From Flavobacterium crocinum (lineage in GTDB: Bacteria; Bacteroidota; Bacteroidia; Flavobacteriales; Flavobacteriaceae): 64,000 nucleotides of DNA. Within the stretch, counting starts at the first letter, position 1. Every line of letters starts with the position of its first letter. Below the pieces are notes generated by a model. It had not been told where the DNA came from. It was given only the letters and a program-made list of their open reading frames with translations, and ran no database searches. The translations under genes were made by a program, and so were the position numbers. Below, one piece after another: positions 1 through 8,526 of this stretch. The DNA lies in assembly GCF_003122385.1 (NCBI RefSeq), contig NZ_CP029255.1, forward strand, positions 1,736,001-1,800,000, read 5' to 3'.

Positions 1-2487
1 CTTCATAGATTCTGAATTGGTTTGTTTGCTTACAGCATTGAACATTTTCAGACCACGAACTTTTACATCTTTTACAGAAAGCGTTCCGCCTCCCACAAGT
101 GAAGGATAAACCGGTTCCATGTTTGAGTTTAAACGTCCTTTTAGTTTATAATCTAAAGAAACAATTCCTTGTGCTTTTTCTGCAGCGCTAGCCATTTTTC
201 TGAAAACTTCGATTTCATTGTAAGCTCTTTTAATGTCAAAATCATTAGCTTTTATGGCATAATCAAAATTGGCTTTTTTGGTTGTTACAGCCTGATAATT
301 GGCTGTCATATCCACTTTACAGCCAATTAAATCAAAACCTGTATTTTGCATTGTCAGCTTTCCTTGTTTCATCTTTAAGTTTCCGACTGCATTGTTTAAG
401 GTTAGTTTTTCAAAATTAACTTTTTGAGCATTTGCCAGTAACTGTAAATCTAAGTTGGTTGGAATTACAATTACACCAGTTTCATTTGTTGCTGTTTCTT
501 TTTTAGGAGCAGCTTTTTCTGTCTGTGTTACCGGTGTGCTTTCCGGCGCGTTAGACATAAATTCATCAATGTTGATATATCGTGCCGAAACTTTAAAAGA
601 ACCTCTTAAAACACCTGTATTTGTGGTAACATAATTAATGACATTCTGCAAATAACCATTCATTTTAAAATCAGACTGCCCGTAAGCGGCCAAGAAATTA
701 TTGAAAGACATTTTATCGTTATTAATTTTGAAAATCCCTTCTTTAATTATGAATTTCTTTGGAAGAAATTCTGAGGCAATTCCGATGTTTCTCAATTCAA
801 GAGTTCCTTTGTTGTGCAATTTGCTGTAATTTCCTTTTTCAGCATCGCTTTGTTTTCCTTTTAAAACCAAATCAGCTTTTATAAAACCATCTAAATCAAG
901 TCCTTTTTGAGAGAAAACTTTATAGATTTTATTAACGTCCAATTCGCCTTTTGCTTTTACATCATAAGTCAAATCATCAAAATTGCTTAAGTCAGCTTCC
1001 ACAAAAACAGGTTTTCCTTCAAAAGTAAATTGAGTTGGTTTTAGGTTTACCTTCAAATCCTGAAAAGTTCCTTTTTGATTCTCAATTTTAGATTTGATGG
1101 TAATATTCGTAATTGGATTTGGGTAATATGGTGTTTTTAAATAACCATTTTCCAGATTAATTGTACCGTTTGTTGCCGGAAAACGTTTGTTTTTCTGGTC
1201 AAATACTCCGTTTGTTTTGATATCGCTTACTAAAGATCCTTTAAGTTTAATATCAGGAATTCCAAGTGCGTTTACTAGTTTTTCAAGATCAATTTTAGCT
1301 TTAAAATCTCCGTTAATATCGGGAGTGTTTACACCTTTAACCATAAACTTCGATTTCAAATAATCCTGATTAATGTTTAAAGATAAATTTTGAGCATCAA
1401 CAATTACTAAGTCCGGATTTAAAGACGGAACTTTAGTTTTGATGTCTAAATTAAGGTTGGAAACCGGAAAAGCGCTTTTGTTATAATTGACAAAACCATC
1501 GTTTATTTTTACATCTAGATTAAGATCTGGCGCTATATTTTGTGATGTGATATATTTGCCTTTCAGAGTAAAAAGAAGATTAGTGTTTCCTTTTAATTCA
1601 GTTTGAGCCAGCCAGGTAATGTATTTTGGAGGAAAAGCAGTAAAAACGTCGTACAACTTGCTGTTGTCAGATTTAATTACAAAATCCATGTTGTAACCAT
1701 CTTTTAAAATGTCAAATTTCCCTTTAAAATCGACCAAAAGCTGATTGATTTTTAGGTTATTCTGCTGGAAAAAGAACGAAAGCGAGTTGATGTTTACTTT
1801 AGTAATCAAATCGGCATCAATCTTTTTGTTCATTAAATACGGCTCATCTTCATAAACGATATTTAATTTTTCGATTTTGGCTTTAGAATACAAATCAAAA
1901 ACGGCTTTGTTTAAATCGCCTTTTCCTAAATAATTAAATCCAAAAGCATCAAAATGAACTTTTGTAGATTTGTCATCGTAAACAATTTTACTGTTTAAGA
2001 TTTCAATTCGCTCTAATTTTAATGCAGTATCGCTACTGTCTTTAGGGTTTGAAGCTTGTTCCTGCGATTTGTAAATGTTGTAATTCGCTTCTCCGTTTGG
2101 ATTCACTTTTACATTGATAAAAGAATCAGACAAATAAATCTGATCAATTTTTACCGATTTACTGAAAATCAAACTAGCAACGTTAATTCCAAAAGAAACC
2201 TCTTTTGCCGTAATAAATTTTTCGTTTTTATACGGAGCTGAACCGTTTAGACTTAAATTGTCTAATGTAAGCGTTAATGAAGGGAAATGACGAAAAAATG
2301 AAACTGAAACATCAGAATAATTAAGCTCTGCGCTTAATCTCTCGTTAGCCGTTTTCTTAATTTGTTCCTTAATCTGATCTTCAAAAACGATAGGCGTTAA
2401 AAATAGTAATCCTAAAAGAACAGCGAAAGCGATTCCGAAATACTTCGCAATTTTAAATACGATTGATCTGGATTTACTTTTTTGCAT
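1..2487 (-). CDS. AsmA-like inner-membrane protein (partial, 3' end outside window)
   Basis: An open frame of 829 codons runs from an ATG at 2487 off the left edge without a stop. After a basic N-terminus (MQKSKSRS) there is one hydrophobic segment at about residues 12-32. A long beta-rich region with low-complexity polar repeats follows, typical of AsmA/DUF748-like proteins. In Proteobacteria this family bridges inner and outer membranes and affects lipid transport and outer-membrane assembly; that role is known for relatives and only inferred here. The gene lies 52 bp downstream of miaE on the same strand and may be co-transcribed with it. The C-terminal region cannot be assessed because it is cut by the window. 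Confidence 0.75.
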   Translation of the reverse strand, partial: MQKSKSRSIVFKIAKYFGIAFAVLLGLLFLTPIVFEDQIKEQIKKTANERLSAELNYSDVSVSFFRHFPSLTLTLDNLSLNGSAPYKNEKFITAKEVSFGINVASLIFSKSVKIDQIYLSDSFINVKVNPNGEANYNIYKSQEQASNPKDSSDTALKLERIEILNSKIVYDDKSTKVHFDAFGFNYLGKGDLNKAVFDLYSKAKIEKLNIVYEDEPYLMNKKIDADLITKVNINSLSFFFQQNNLKINQLLVDFKGKFDILKDGYNMDFVIKSDNSKLYDVFTAFPPKYITWLAQTELKGNTNLLFTLKGKYITSQNIAPDLNLDVKINDGFVNYNKSAFPVSNLNLDIKTKVPSLNPDLVIVDAQNLSLNINQDYLKSKFMVKGVNTPDINGDFKAKIDLEKLVNALGIPDIKLKGSLVSDIKTNGVFDQKNKRFPATNGTINLENGYLKTPYYPNPITNITIKSKIENQKGTFQDLKVNLKPTQFTFEGKPVFVEADLSNFDDLTYDVKAKGELDVNKIYKVFSQKGLDLDGFIKADLVLKGKQSDAEKGNYSKLHNKGTLELRNIGIASEFLPKKFIIKEGIFKINNDKMSFNNFLAAYGQSDFKMNGYLQNVINYVTTNTGVLRGSFKVSARYINIDEFMSNAPESTPVTQTEKAAPKKETATNETGVIVIPTNLDLQLLANAQKVNFEKLTLNNAVGNLKMKQGKLTMQNTGFDLIGCKVDMTANYQAVTTKKANFDYAIKANDFDIKRAYNEIEVFRKMASAAEKAQGIVSLDYKLKGRLNSNMEPVYPSLVGGGTLSVKDVKVRGLKMFNAVSKQTNSESMK

Positions 2488-2539
2488 AACGAATTGTGGG
2501 TGTTAAAGTGTGAAATGACGTCAAAAAAACGAGTATAAT

Positions 2540-3121
2540 TTATCCGTGAACGGTTTCGCTTTTACCATAATTGGTAATAATAGAACCTTCATATTCAATC
2601 CATTCTTTCCATCTTTTATCAATGTCAATATTGTCCTGATATTTTCTGGCGAATCCTAGAAAAGTGGTATAATGTCCGGCTTCAGAAATCATTAAATCAC
2701 GATAAAATTTAGCTAATTCGGGATCTTGTATATTTTCAGAAAGCACTTTAAAACGCTCGCAGCTTCTGGCTTCAATCATAGCAGAAAATAATAAACGGTC
2801 AGATAACGCATCGCGTCGACTTCCGTCTTTTTTCATGAATTTAAAAAGCTCATTTACGTAATGATCTTTTCTTTCACGGCCTAAAGTAAGTCCGCGTTGT
2901 TTTATGATATCATGAACCATCTGAAAGTGCTCCAGTTCTTCTCGAGCAATTACAAGCATTTCGGTTACCAATTCTTCTATTTCAGAATTGTAAGTCACAA
3001 TGCTAATCGCGTTTGAAGCCGCTTTTTGTTCGCACCAGGCGTGATCCGTTAAAATTTCTTCGATATTTGATTCCACAATATTTACCCAGCGAGGGTCTGT
3101 AGCTAATTTTAATCCTAACAT
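2540..3121 (-). CDS. miaE: tRNA-(ms2io6A)-hydroxylase MiaE
   Basis: This 193-residue protein matches MiaE, a di-iron monooxygenase that hydroxylates the isopentenyl group of ms2i6A37 in tRNA. Two carboxylate/histidine clusters suited to a four-helix di-iron site are visible: EELEHFQMVHD near residues 82-92 and SEAGHYTTFLG in the C-terminal third, with a third conserved Glu in IEARSCERF. The length fits the family. The start ATG at 3121 is preceded by a plausible Bacteroidota -7 box (3145-3152). It is divergent from the glycosyltransferase gene and may be transcribed together with the AsmA-like gene. Confidence in the family is high. Confidence 0.88.
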   Translation of the reverse strand: MLGLKLATDPRWVNIVESNIEEILTDHAWCEQKAASNAISIVTYNSEIEELVTEMLVIAREELEHFQMVHDIIKQRGLTLGRERKDHYVNELFKFMKKDGSRRDALSDRLLFSAMIEARSCERFKVLSENIQDPELAKFYRDLMISEAGHYTTFLGFARKYQDNIDIDKRWKEWIEYEGSIITNYGKSETVHG

Positions 3122-3144
3122 AATTTCCAGGCATTTAGATTTTG

Positions 3145-3152
3145 CAAAATTA
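3145..3152 (-). promoter_or_regulatory. Candidate -7 box of miaE
   Basis: The minus strand reads TAATTTTG, a match to the Bacteroidota consensus TAnnTTTG, about 24 bases upstream of the miaE ATG. No clear TTG -33 element was identified, so this rests on one box plus position. Confidence 0.4.
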
Positions 3153-3220
3153 GTGTTTTTTTACGACCGAATTTCAGGAAATTGGGTGCAAATCCGCGGA
3201 AAAAAGCATTATTTTGTAAG

Positions 3221-4480
3221 ATGAAACCAATTACAATGAATCAGCTAAAAAAACTTTTAATTATTGGGTTTGTCTGGCCTGAGCCAAAGTCTTCTGCAGC
3301 AGGCGGAAGAATGATGCAGTTGATTTCGATTTTTAAAGAAAAAGGATTCGAAATTACTTTTGCAAGCGCAGCTCAAGACAGTGATTTTATGATTGATTTA
3401 GCTGAATTTGGAGTTGAGAAAAAAAGTATAGAACTTAATTCTTCGAGTTTTGATGATTTTATTGCAGGATTAAATCCTGATGTTGTTTTGTTTGATCGAT
3501 TTATGATCGAGGAACAATTTGGATGGAGAGTGATTGAAAACTGTCCGAAAGCAATTCGAATTTTAGACACTGAAGATTTGCATTGTCTGCGAACAGCAAG
3601 ACAAAAAGCGTTTAAAGAAAATAGAAATTTTGAACTTCCGGATTTATTGTCTGAAGAAGTTGCAAAACGAGAAATCGCCAGCATTTTGCGTTGCGATGTA
3701 TCACTGATGATTTCTGAATTTGAAATGGATATTCTAAAAAATGTTTTCAAAATCAATGAAGATTTACTGTTTTACCTTCCTTTTTTAGTAGATAAAATGA
3801 ATGAAGAAGAATTGCAGAAATTACCATCTTTTGAAGAACGTAAAAATTTTGTTTTCATCGGAAATTTTCTTCATGAACCCAATTGGAATACCGTTCAATA
3901 TTTAAAAGAAGCTATTTGGCCATTCATAAAAAAAGATTTTCCAGAAGCAGTTTTAGAAGTTTACGGTGCCTATCCATCGCAAAAAGTATTGCAATTGCAT
4001 CAGCCGAAAAATGGTTTTTTTATCATGGGAAGGGCGGGAGATGCGAACGAAATTGTAAAAAAATCAAGAATTGTTCTCGCACCAATTCGCTTTGGAGCGG
4101 GTTTAAAAGGAAAATTATTAGAAGCCATGCAATGCGGAACGCCAAGTGCGACCACAACAATTGGTTCCGAATCCATGCACGCAAATTTGCCTTGGAACGG
4201 TTTTATTGAAGATAATCCCGAGGAATTTTCTAAAAAAGCAATTGCTCTGTATCAGGATGAAAATCTTTGGAAACAAGCTCAGAAAAAAGGAATTACAATC
4301 ATTAACGAATGCTATCAAAAAAGCAAATATTCCGCTCAGCTGATTTCGTTGGTAAATTCACTTTTAATAAATTCTGAGAGACATCGTTTACATAATTTTA
4401 TGGGAAATCTGCTGCAGCATCATGCTTTCAAAAGCACCATGTATATGTCAAAATGGATTGAAGCTAAGAACAAAAATTAA
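3221..4480 (+). CDS. Glycosyltransferase, GT4-like
   Basis: The protein (419 residues from the chosen start) has the two-domain look of a GT-B glycosyltransferase. The N-terminal Rossmann half begins LLIIGFVWPEPKSSAAGGRM, where the glycine-rich segment normally contacts the acceptor or donor. The C-terminal half carries FIGNFLHEPN and APIRFGAGLKGKLLEAMQCG, the usual nucleotide-sugar E-x7-E region. The open frame begins at a TTG at 3182, but ATG 3221 (MKPITMNQLKK) or ATG 3236 is a more natural start. Its last four bases overlap the convergent AraC gene. Donor and acceptor cannot be predicted, and no polysaccharide cluster surrounds it. Confidence 0.75.
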   Translation: MKPITMNQLKKLLIIGFVWPEPKSSAAGGRMMQLISIFKEKGFEITFASAAQDSDFMIDLAEFGVEKKSIELNSSSFDDFIAGLNPDVVLFDRFMIEEQFGWRVIENCPKAIRILDTEDLHCLRTARQKAFKENRNFELPDLLSEEVAKREIASILRCDVSLMISEFEMDILKNVFKINEDLLFYLPFLVDKMNEEELQKLPSFEERKNFVFIGNFLHEPNWNTVQYLKEAIWPFIKKDFPEAVLEVYGAYPSQKVLQLHQPKNGFFIMGRAGDANEIVKKSRIVLAPIRFGAGLKGKLLEAMQCGTPSATTTIGSESMHANLPWNGFIEDNPEEFSKKAIALYQDENLWKQAQKKGITIINECYQKSKYSAQLISLVNSLLINSERHRLHNFMGNLLQHHAFKSTMYMSKWIEAKNKN

Positions 4481-5379
4481 GCTTCCATTTTACCAAAACC
4501 AACAGTTTCACGATACATTTGAGGAGAAACATCTGCATTGGTTTTAAAGAAACGGCTGAAATAATGTTCGTCGTCATAACCCAATTCATGCGCAATTTCT
4601 TTTACCGTTTTGTTAGTCATATATAATTCTCTTTTAGCTTCAATAATGATTCTTTCCGAAATTAAATCGGTTAAGGTTTTATTGAAATAATTCTTTGATA
4701 TTTTTGCTAATGCTTTTGGAGAAATATTTAGTAAATCAGCATAATTTCCAGCTGAATGTTTGGTTTTGAAATTCAATTCAATTGCATCTTTCAGGTTTTG
4801 AAGAATAACAGGTTCTTTAGAATCCGGAACCGATTTCATTTCTTCCAATTGTTCTGTTTTTAATCTCGAAGCGGTAATTAAAAAGATCTTTAAATACGAA
4901 ATCAACAATTCATATTGTGCCAATTCAGCATTTTGGATTTCGGCTTTCATTTGATCAATAACCATATTAAAAGTTTGCTCCGCTTGTTCTGTAACCTGAA
5001 CATACGGTGGCTGATAGATATTGTTGAATAAAACGCCATTACACGAAACCTCTTTTTGATGCATGTGAATACAATAAAAATCAGGATGAAAATGAATCGC
5101 GATTCCTTCAATTGGTTCGCTCACACAAAGCATAAAGGGCTGATAAGGTGAAAAGGCGAGAAGAGAGTTTTCTTCAAAATGATGTTCAGCAAAATCGGCT
5201 TTTACTTTGCCTTTTCCTTTGGTTACCCAGATTAAAGAATAATAATTATTTCGCTGTAAATGATCAAAATGACTGTTGTTATCAAAAGGAAGAATTTTGA
5301 AAGCCAAATTACCATTCTGCGGATTTATTAAAGTAAAAACATTTTGAGAGCTCATATTCAGTTTCATTTTTGAAAGCAT
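4477..5379 (-). CDS. AraC-family transcriptional regulator
   Basis: This 300-residue protein has an N-terminal cupin-like sensing half (residues about 20-130, with HFHPDFYCIHMHQ) and a C-terminal double helix-turn-helix of the AraC/XylS type. The second recognition region is VKEIAHELGYDDEHYFSRFF, followed by KTNADVSPQMYRE. The last bases overlap the convergent glycosyltransferase gene. Upstream, 74 bp away on the same strand, is an AhpD-like gene, a possible partner. Several in-frame ATGs exist (5379, 5367, 5355); the first lies inside an inverted repeat at 5378-5416, so a later start is quite possible. The ligand is unknown. Confidence 0.85.
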   Translation of the reverse strand: MLSKMKLNMSSQNVFTLINPQNGNLAFKILPFDNNSHFDHLQRNNYYSLIWVTKGKGKVKADFAEHHFEENSLLAFSPYQPFMLCVSEPIEGIAIHFHPDFYCIHMHQKEVSCNGVLFNNIYQPPYVQVTEQAEQTFNMVIDQMKAEIQNAELAQYELLISYLKIFLITASRLKTEQLEEMKSVPDSKEPVILQNLKDAIELNFKTKHSAGNYADLLNISPKALAKISKNYFNKTLTDLISERIIIEAKRELYMTNKTVKEIAHELGYDDEHYFSRFFKTNADVSPQMYRETVGFGKMEA

Positions 5380-5416
5380 AAAGATAGTTATGAAATAAAT
5401 TCACAACTATCTTTAT
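5378..5416. promoter_or_regulatory. Inverted repeat at the AraC-gene start
   Basis: Arms ATAAAGATAGTT (5378-5389) and AACTATCTTTAT (5405-5416) are perfect 12-bp inverted copies separated by 15 bp. They lie at the first possible start codon of the AraC-family gene. This fits an autoregulatory operator or a hairpin in the leader; the sequence alone does not decide between them. Confidence 0.45.
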
Positions 5417-5453
5417 AAATTGTTTTTTGTTATAATGATTGTGCCACTTTTGA

Positions 5454-5984
5454 TTAAACAGTTGGGAAATCAATTTCTGTGTTTGCTACGTTGTTGAAAT
5501 AGTTTGTTAAAACATTTAAAGCTACATGACCAATAGTTTCTGCAATTTCAGCATCAGAAACCCCTGCATTTTTGGCTTTATTCACATCTTCATCATTTAC
5601 TAAACCGCCTTTGCTTATTAATGTTTTAGCCAATTGTAAAATCGCTTCAGTTTTAGCATCTGTAGAATTTCCTGATCTTGCTGCGTGTAAAACTGCCGGA
5701 TCTGCTTTTATTAATTTTTCTCCAATAAAAGTGTGCGCTGCCAAACAGTAATCACACGAGTTGCTTTCTGAAACTGCTAATGCAATTAATTCACCTGTTT
5801 TTGCACTTAATTTTCCATGGCTTAATGCGCCGCTTAAATTTAAATATCCTTCCAAAACTGCCGGAGAATTTCCCATTGTTCTCATCATGTTTGGTACAAC
5901 GCCTAATTTTGCCTGAACTGCGTTGAATAAATCTTTAGTTTTTCCTGTTGCTTCTTCTGGGTTTAATGCTGTTAATCGTGCCAT
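5454..5984 (-). CDS. Carboxymuconolactone decarboxylase / AhpD-like protein
   Basis: The 176-residue protein carries the AhpD-type redox motif SNSCDYCLAAHT (CxxC followed by His) at about residues 74-85, in an all-alpha context (LTALNPEEATGKTKDLF, then GNSPAVLEGYL). Members of this family are small peroxidase-like or alkylhydroperoxidase-core proteins that use the CxxC pair. The physiological substrate cannot be read from the sequence. It is encoded just upstream of the AraC-type regulator on the same strand, suggesting regulation by or with that gene. Length and motif are intact. Confidence 0.85.
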   Translation of the reverse strand: MARLTALNPEEATGKTKDLFNAVQAKLGVVPNMMRTMGNSPAVLEGYLNLSGALSHGKLSAKTGELIALAVSESNSCDYCLAAHTFIGEKLIKADPAVLHAARSGNSTDAKTEAILQLAKTLISKGGLVNDEDVNKAKNAGVSDAEIAETIGHVALNVLTNYFNNVANTEIDFPTV

Positions 5985-6109
5985 CGTATTTAATTTTTAA
6001 TGTTATTATTAGTTGTTGTCTTTTGACATTACAAAGTTGCGACGATTGCAGATTTTAAAACATGGAGAATGTACGCTATGTGATGGATAATTTTCCCTGA
6101 GTTTTTTTC

Positions 6110-6259
6110 AGGAGCTAATCCAGCTTTCCGTTTCAAGTCCTCGCACAAAACTCTAATTTTCTAAACCATAAAACGAGCTTCCGTTGGTCGCTGTTTTCTG
6201 GCAAGAAAATTAGAGTTTTGCGCTCCGGGCTTTCCACTTCAATCTGGGCTAGGGCACTC
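6110..6259 (-). repeat. Structured intergenic repeat element with central hairpin
   Basis: On the minus strand the element opens with GCCCTAGCCCAGATTGAAG and closes with GGATTAGCTCCT. Between them lies a perfect 16-bp inverted repeat (AAAACTCTAATTTTCT at 6147-6162 against 6204-6219). I remember similarly organised elements downstream of many Flavobacterium genes, but this is recollection, not a search. A 61-codon open frame across it is not credible as a gene. Confidence 0.5.
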
Positions 6260-6279
6260 GGTTTCAAAAGAGTATTTTC

Positions 6280-6389
6280 GTCTAGTTTATCATCCTGACG
6301 AAGGAAGGATCTCCGCAAGTAGCTCCATAAAGATTGTCGATTCTCATTGCGGAATTTCTAGTGTGATTCCTCGTTCCTCGGAATGACAA
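6280..6389. repeat. 110-bp palindromic repeat, copy 1
   Basis: It begins GTCTAGTTTATCATCCTGAC and ends in TCCTCGGAATGACAA. Its two ends are imperfect inverted copies (GTCATCCTGACGAAGGA on one side, GTCATTCCGAGGAACGA on the complement of the other), so the unit can fold on itself. Copy 2 starts 131 bp later. Confidence 0.65.
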
Positions 6390-6410
6390 GATTGAGAAAA
6401 GTTCTATCCC

Positions 6411-6520
6411 GTCTAGTTTGTCATCCTGACGAAGGAAGGATCTCCGCAAGTAGCTCCATAAAGATTGTCGATTCTCATTGCGGAATTTCTAGTGCGATTT
6501 CTCGTTTCTCGAAATGACAA
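6411..6520. repeat. 110-bp palindromic repeat, copy 2
   Basis: By eye it differs from copy 1 at about five of 110 positions, one near the left end and four in the right arm. The tandem arrangement suggests recent duplication. Diverged relatives occur at 53531-53611 and, as a fragment, at 61828-61860. Confidence 0.65.
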
Positions 6521-6531
6521 ATAAGTCGTAA

Positions 6532-6566
6532 AAAAATAGGTTGTTCCTTAGGAACAACCTATTTTT
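6532..6566 (-). terminator. Terminator after the M1 aminopeptidase gene
   Basis: A 16-bp stem AAAAATAGGTTGTTCC (6532-6547) pairs with 6551-6566 across a 3-base loop. The U-rich end on the minus strand and the position 21 bp past the stop codon fit an intrinsic terminator. Confidence 0.75.
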
Positions 6567-6587
6567 AAAATTATATTCTAGAAAAAC

Positions 6588-8435
6588 TTACTTCAAAACC
6601 CCTTCAACAGCCTGAATAGTCGTTGCATGATAACCGGACTTTGCTTTATCAAAAACCTGTTTAGCCCAAACTTTTCCTTCCGGAGTTTTAGCCATCTCTT
6701 TATAAAGCATCATAACAGAACCTGTTCTGCTGATTCCAATCAAAAATTGTTCAATTGCAGGATCAGCAGCTTTATATTTATGACGAATTGCCTGTACAAA
6801 CCATTGGCGTTTGATAATGAAGTTTCCACCTTTTGTAAAATTGAATTCTTTATCAATTGCTTCCATTTCTTTTGCTGTAATATCAGATGGAAGATGATCT
6901 ATAAAATGTTGTTTTTCCGCAGTTGTGGTGATTTTTTTGCTTAAACCTGCAACGCCAGTTTCTCTCCAGCTTTTTTGAATGGCGTCAATAGCATCAAATT
7001 CTGCAGAACTTACCGGAAGGATATTTGATGGAATTCCTGGTTTGTAAATCCAGTTGTCTAATTGGATTTTATCGGCTAAGGCTTTATCTCCTTTTATAAG
7101 ATTTTCGTTTAAATACTTTACAAAATCTTCTGTAGTGATCGATTGGAAAGCGTGAGAATCGAAATAATTCTTAATAAACGGATCGAATCTATCGCGTCCA
7201 ACAGCATTTTCAATAACTCTTAAAAAAGCATATCCTTTTACATAAGGGATTTGACTGATTCCGTCGTCAGGATTTCTTCCTGTCAAGCTAACTTTTAATC
7301 TCGTATCTGGATTTGTGTCTCCGTATTCTGCAACATTATCAGTCAATTCTTTGTTGGTGATAACGTTTTGCATGTCAAATTCTTTCTTTCCAAAGATTGC
7401 TTCACCAATTCTGTGTTCAACATAAGTTGTAAAACCTTCGTTTAGCCAAATATCATCCCAAGTTGCGTTTGTAACTAAGTTTCCGCTCCAGCTGTGTCCT
7501 AATTCATGTGCTAACAAGCTTGTTAACGAACGATCTCCAGCGATTACTCCCGGAGTTAAGAAAGTCAAGTTTGGATTCTCCATTCCGCCATAAGGGAAAC
7601 TTGGAGGTAAAACCAAAACATCATAACGTCCCCAACGGTAAGGGCCGTAAAGTTTTTCTGCTGCATTTACCATTTTTCCTAATTCAGCAAATTCGTAAGC
7701 TGCACTTTTTAAAACAGATGGCTCTGCATAAACGCCGGTTCTGTTGTCAATGGCTTGAAATTCGATATCACCAACAGCAATTGCCATTAAATAAGAAGGA
7801 ATTGCTTTGTCTTGTTTGAAAGTGTAAATACCAGTATCATTTTTCTTCTGCGGATTTACAGCACTCATAACCGCTAATAAATCTTTAGGAACCGTAACTT
7901 TTGCATTATAAGTAAAACGAATTCCCGGCGAATCCTGGCAAGGAATCCAGGTACGAGACCAAACGCTTTCTCCCTGAGAAAATAAAAATGGTTTCTTTTT
8001 GTCTGCTGTTTGTTCTGGTTTTAACCATTGTAAGGCAATCGCATCTTTAGTAGTGTTGTAGTAAATGTTTACTTTCGTTGTATTTGGTTCGATTGCAATA
8101 TGAAGCGGTTTTCCATGAAATTCAGTGGCTGCACCAAGCTCGAATTTGGTTTCTTTTTCATCGTTACCTAAAGTTACTTTGGTGATATTTAAAGTGTTTT
8201 CGTCGAAAATAATTTCGTTTCCTTTACTGATATTGTCTATTGTCCAGGACGCTTTTCCTGAAATGGTCTGTGTGTCAAAATCAACTTTAATATCAAGATC
8301 AAGGTGTTTTACAACAGCAAGTTCTGGTTTGGAGTAGCTATGTTCGTCTGTAACTGCAACTGTTTTTTCTGTTTGCTCTTTTTTCTGGCAGGCAATTGCT
8401 GTCAGAAATAAAGCGACAAGAATTAGTTTCTTCAT
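6588..8435 (-). CDS. M1-family metallopeptidase (aminopeptidase) lipoprotein
   Basis: The 615-residue protein has a lipoprotein signal ending LTAIAC (Cys16). It carries the M1 exopeptidase motif YGGMENP (about residues 282-288) and the zinc site H310-E-L-G-H314 with the third ligand Glu333 in LNEGF. The segment PPSFPYGGMENPNLTFLTP is the form seen in leukotriene-A4-hydrolase-like aminopeptidases, and the alpha-helical C-terminal domain is present. It should remove N-terminal residues from peptides in the periplasm or at an envelope face. It sits alone between two terminators, so it is probably a monocistronic gene. All catalytic residues are intact. Confidence 0.9.
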   Translation of the reverse strand: MKKLILVALFLTAIACQKKEQTEKTVAVTDEHSYSKPELAVVKHLDLDIKVDFDTQTISGKASWTIDNISKGNEIIFDENTLNITKVTLGNDEKETKFELGAATEFHGKPLHIAIEPNTTKVNIYYNTTKDAIALQWLKPEQTADKKKPFLFSQGESVWSRTWIPCQDSPGIRFTYNAKVTVPKDLLAVMSAVNPQKKNDTGIYTFKQDKAIPSYLMAIAVGDIEFQAIDNRTGVYAEPSVLKSAAYEFAELGKMVNAAEKLYGPYRWGRYDVLVLPPSFPYGGMENPNLTFLTPGVIAGDRSLTSLLAHELGHSWSGNLVTNATWDDIWLNEGFTTYVEHRIGEAIFGKKEFDMQNVITNKELTDNVAEYGDTNPDTRLKVSLTGRNPDDGISQIPYVKGYAFLRVIENAVGRDRFDPFIKNYFDSHAFQSITTEDFVKYLNENLIKGDKALADKIQLDNWIYKPGIPSNILPVSSAEFDAIDAIQKSWRETGVAGLSKKITTTAEKQHFIDHLPSDITAKEMEAIDKEFNFTKGGNFIIKRQWFVQAIRHKYKAADPAIEQFLIGISRTGSVMMLYKEMAKTPEGKVWAKQVFDKAKSGYHATTIQAVEGVLK

Positions 8436-8471
8436 TTTGTGAGGTTTTGAATTTGAGGATGAAAATTAAAC

Positions 8472-8506
8472 AAAAAATCCCGTTTTGAATAAACAAAACG
8501 GGATTT
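8472..8506 (-). terminator. Terminator after the pdhA-pdhC operon
   Basis: Stem AAATCCCGTTTT (8475-8486) pairs perfectly with 8495-8506 over an 8-base loop and ends in a U-run when read on the minus strand. It lies 21 bp beyond the E2 stop codon. Confidence 0.8.
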
Positions 8507-8526
8507 AATTATAAAATTAACAACGA

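Noticed and set aside
3182..3220. TTG start of the glycosyltransferase
   Set aside because: The ATG at 3221 gives a more natural N-terminus, and no ribosome site was visible at the TTG.
3883..4209. Overlapping frames inside the glycosyltransferase gene (also 4118-4343 and 3373-3756)
   Set aside because: They are shadows of the real frame, with no domain and with unlikely composition.
6133..6318. 61-codon minus-strand open frame
   Set aside because: It translates the repeat elements at 6110-6259 and 6280-6389 and is not a plausible protein.
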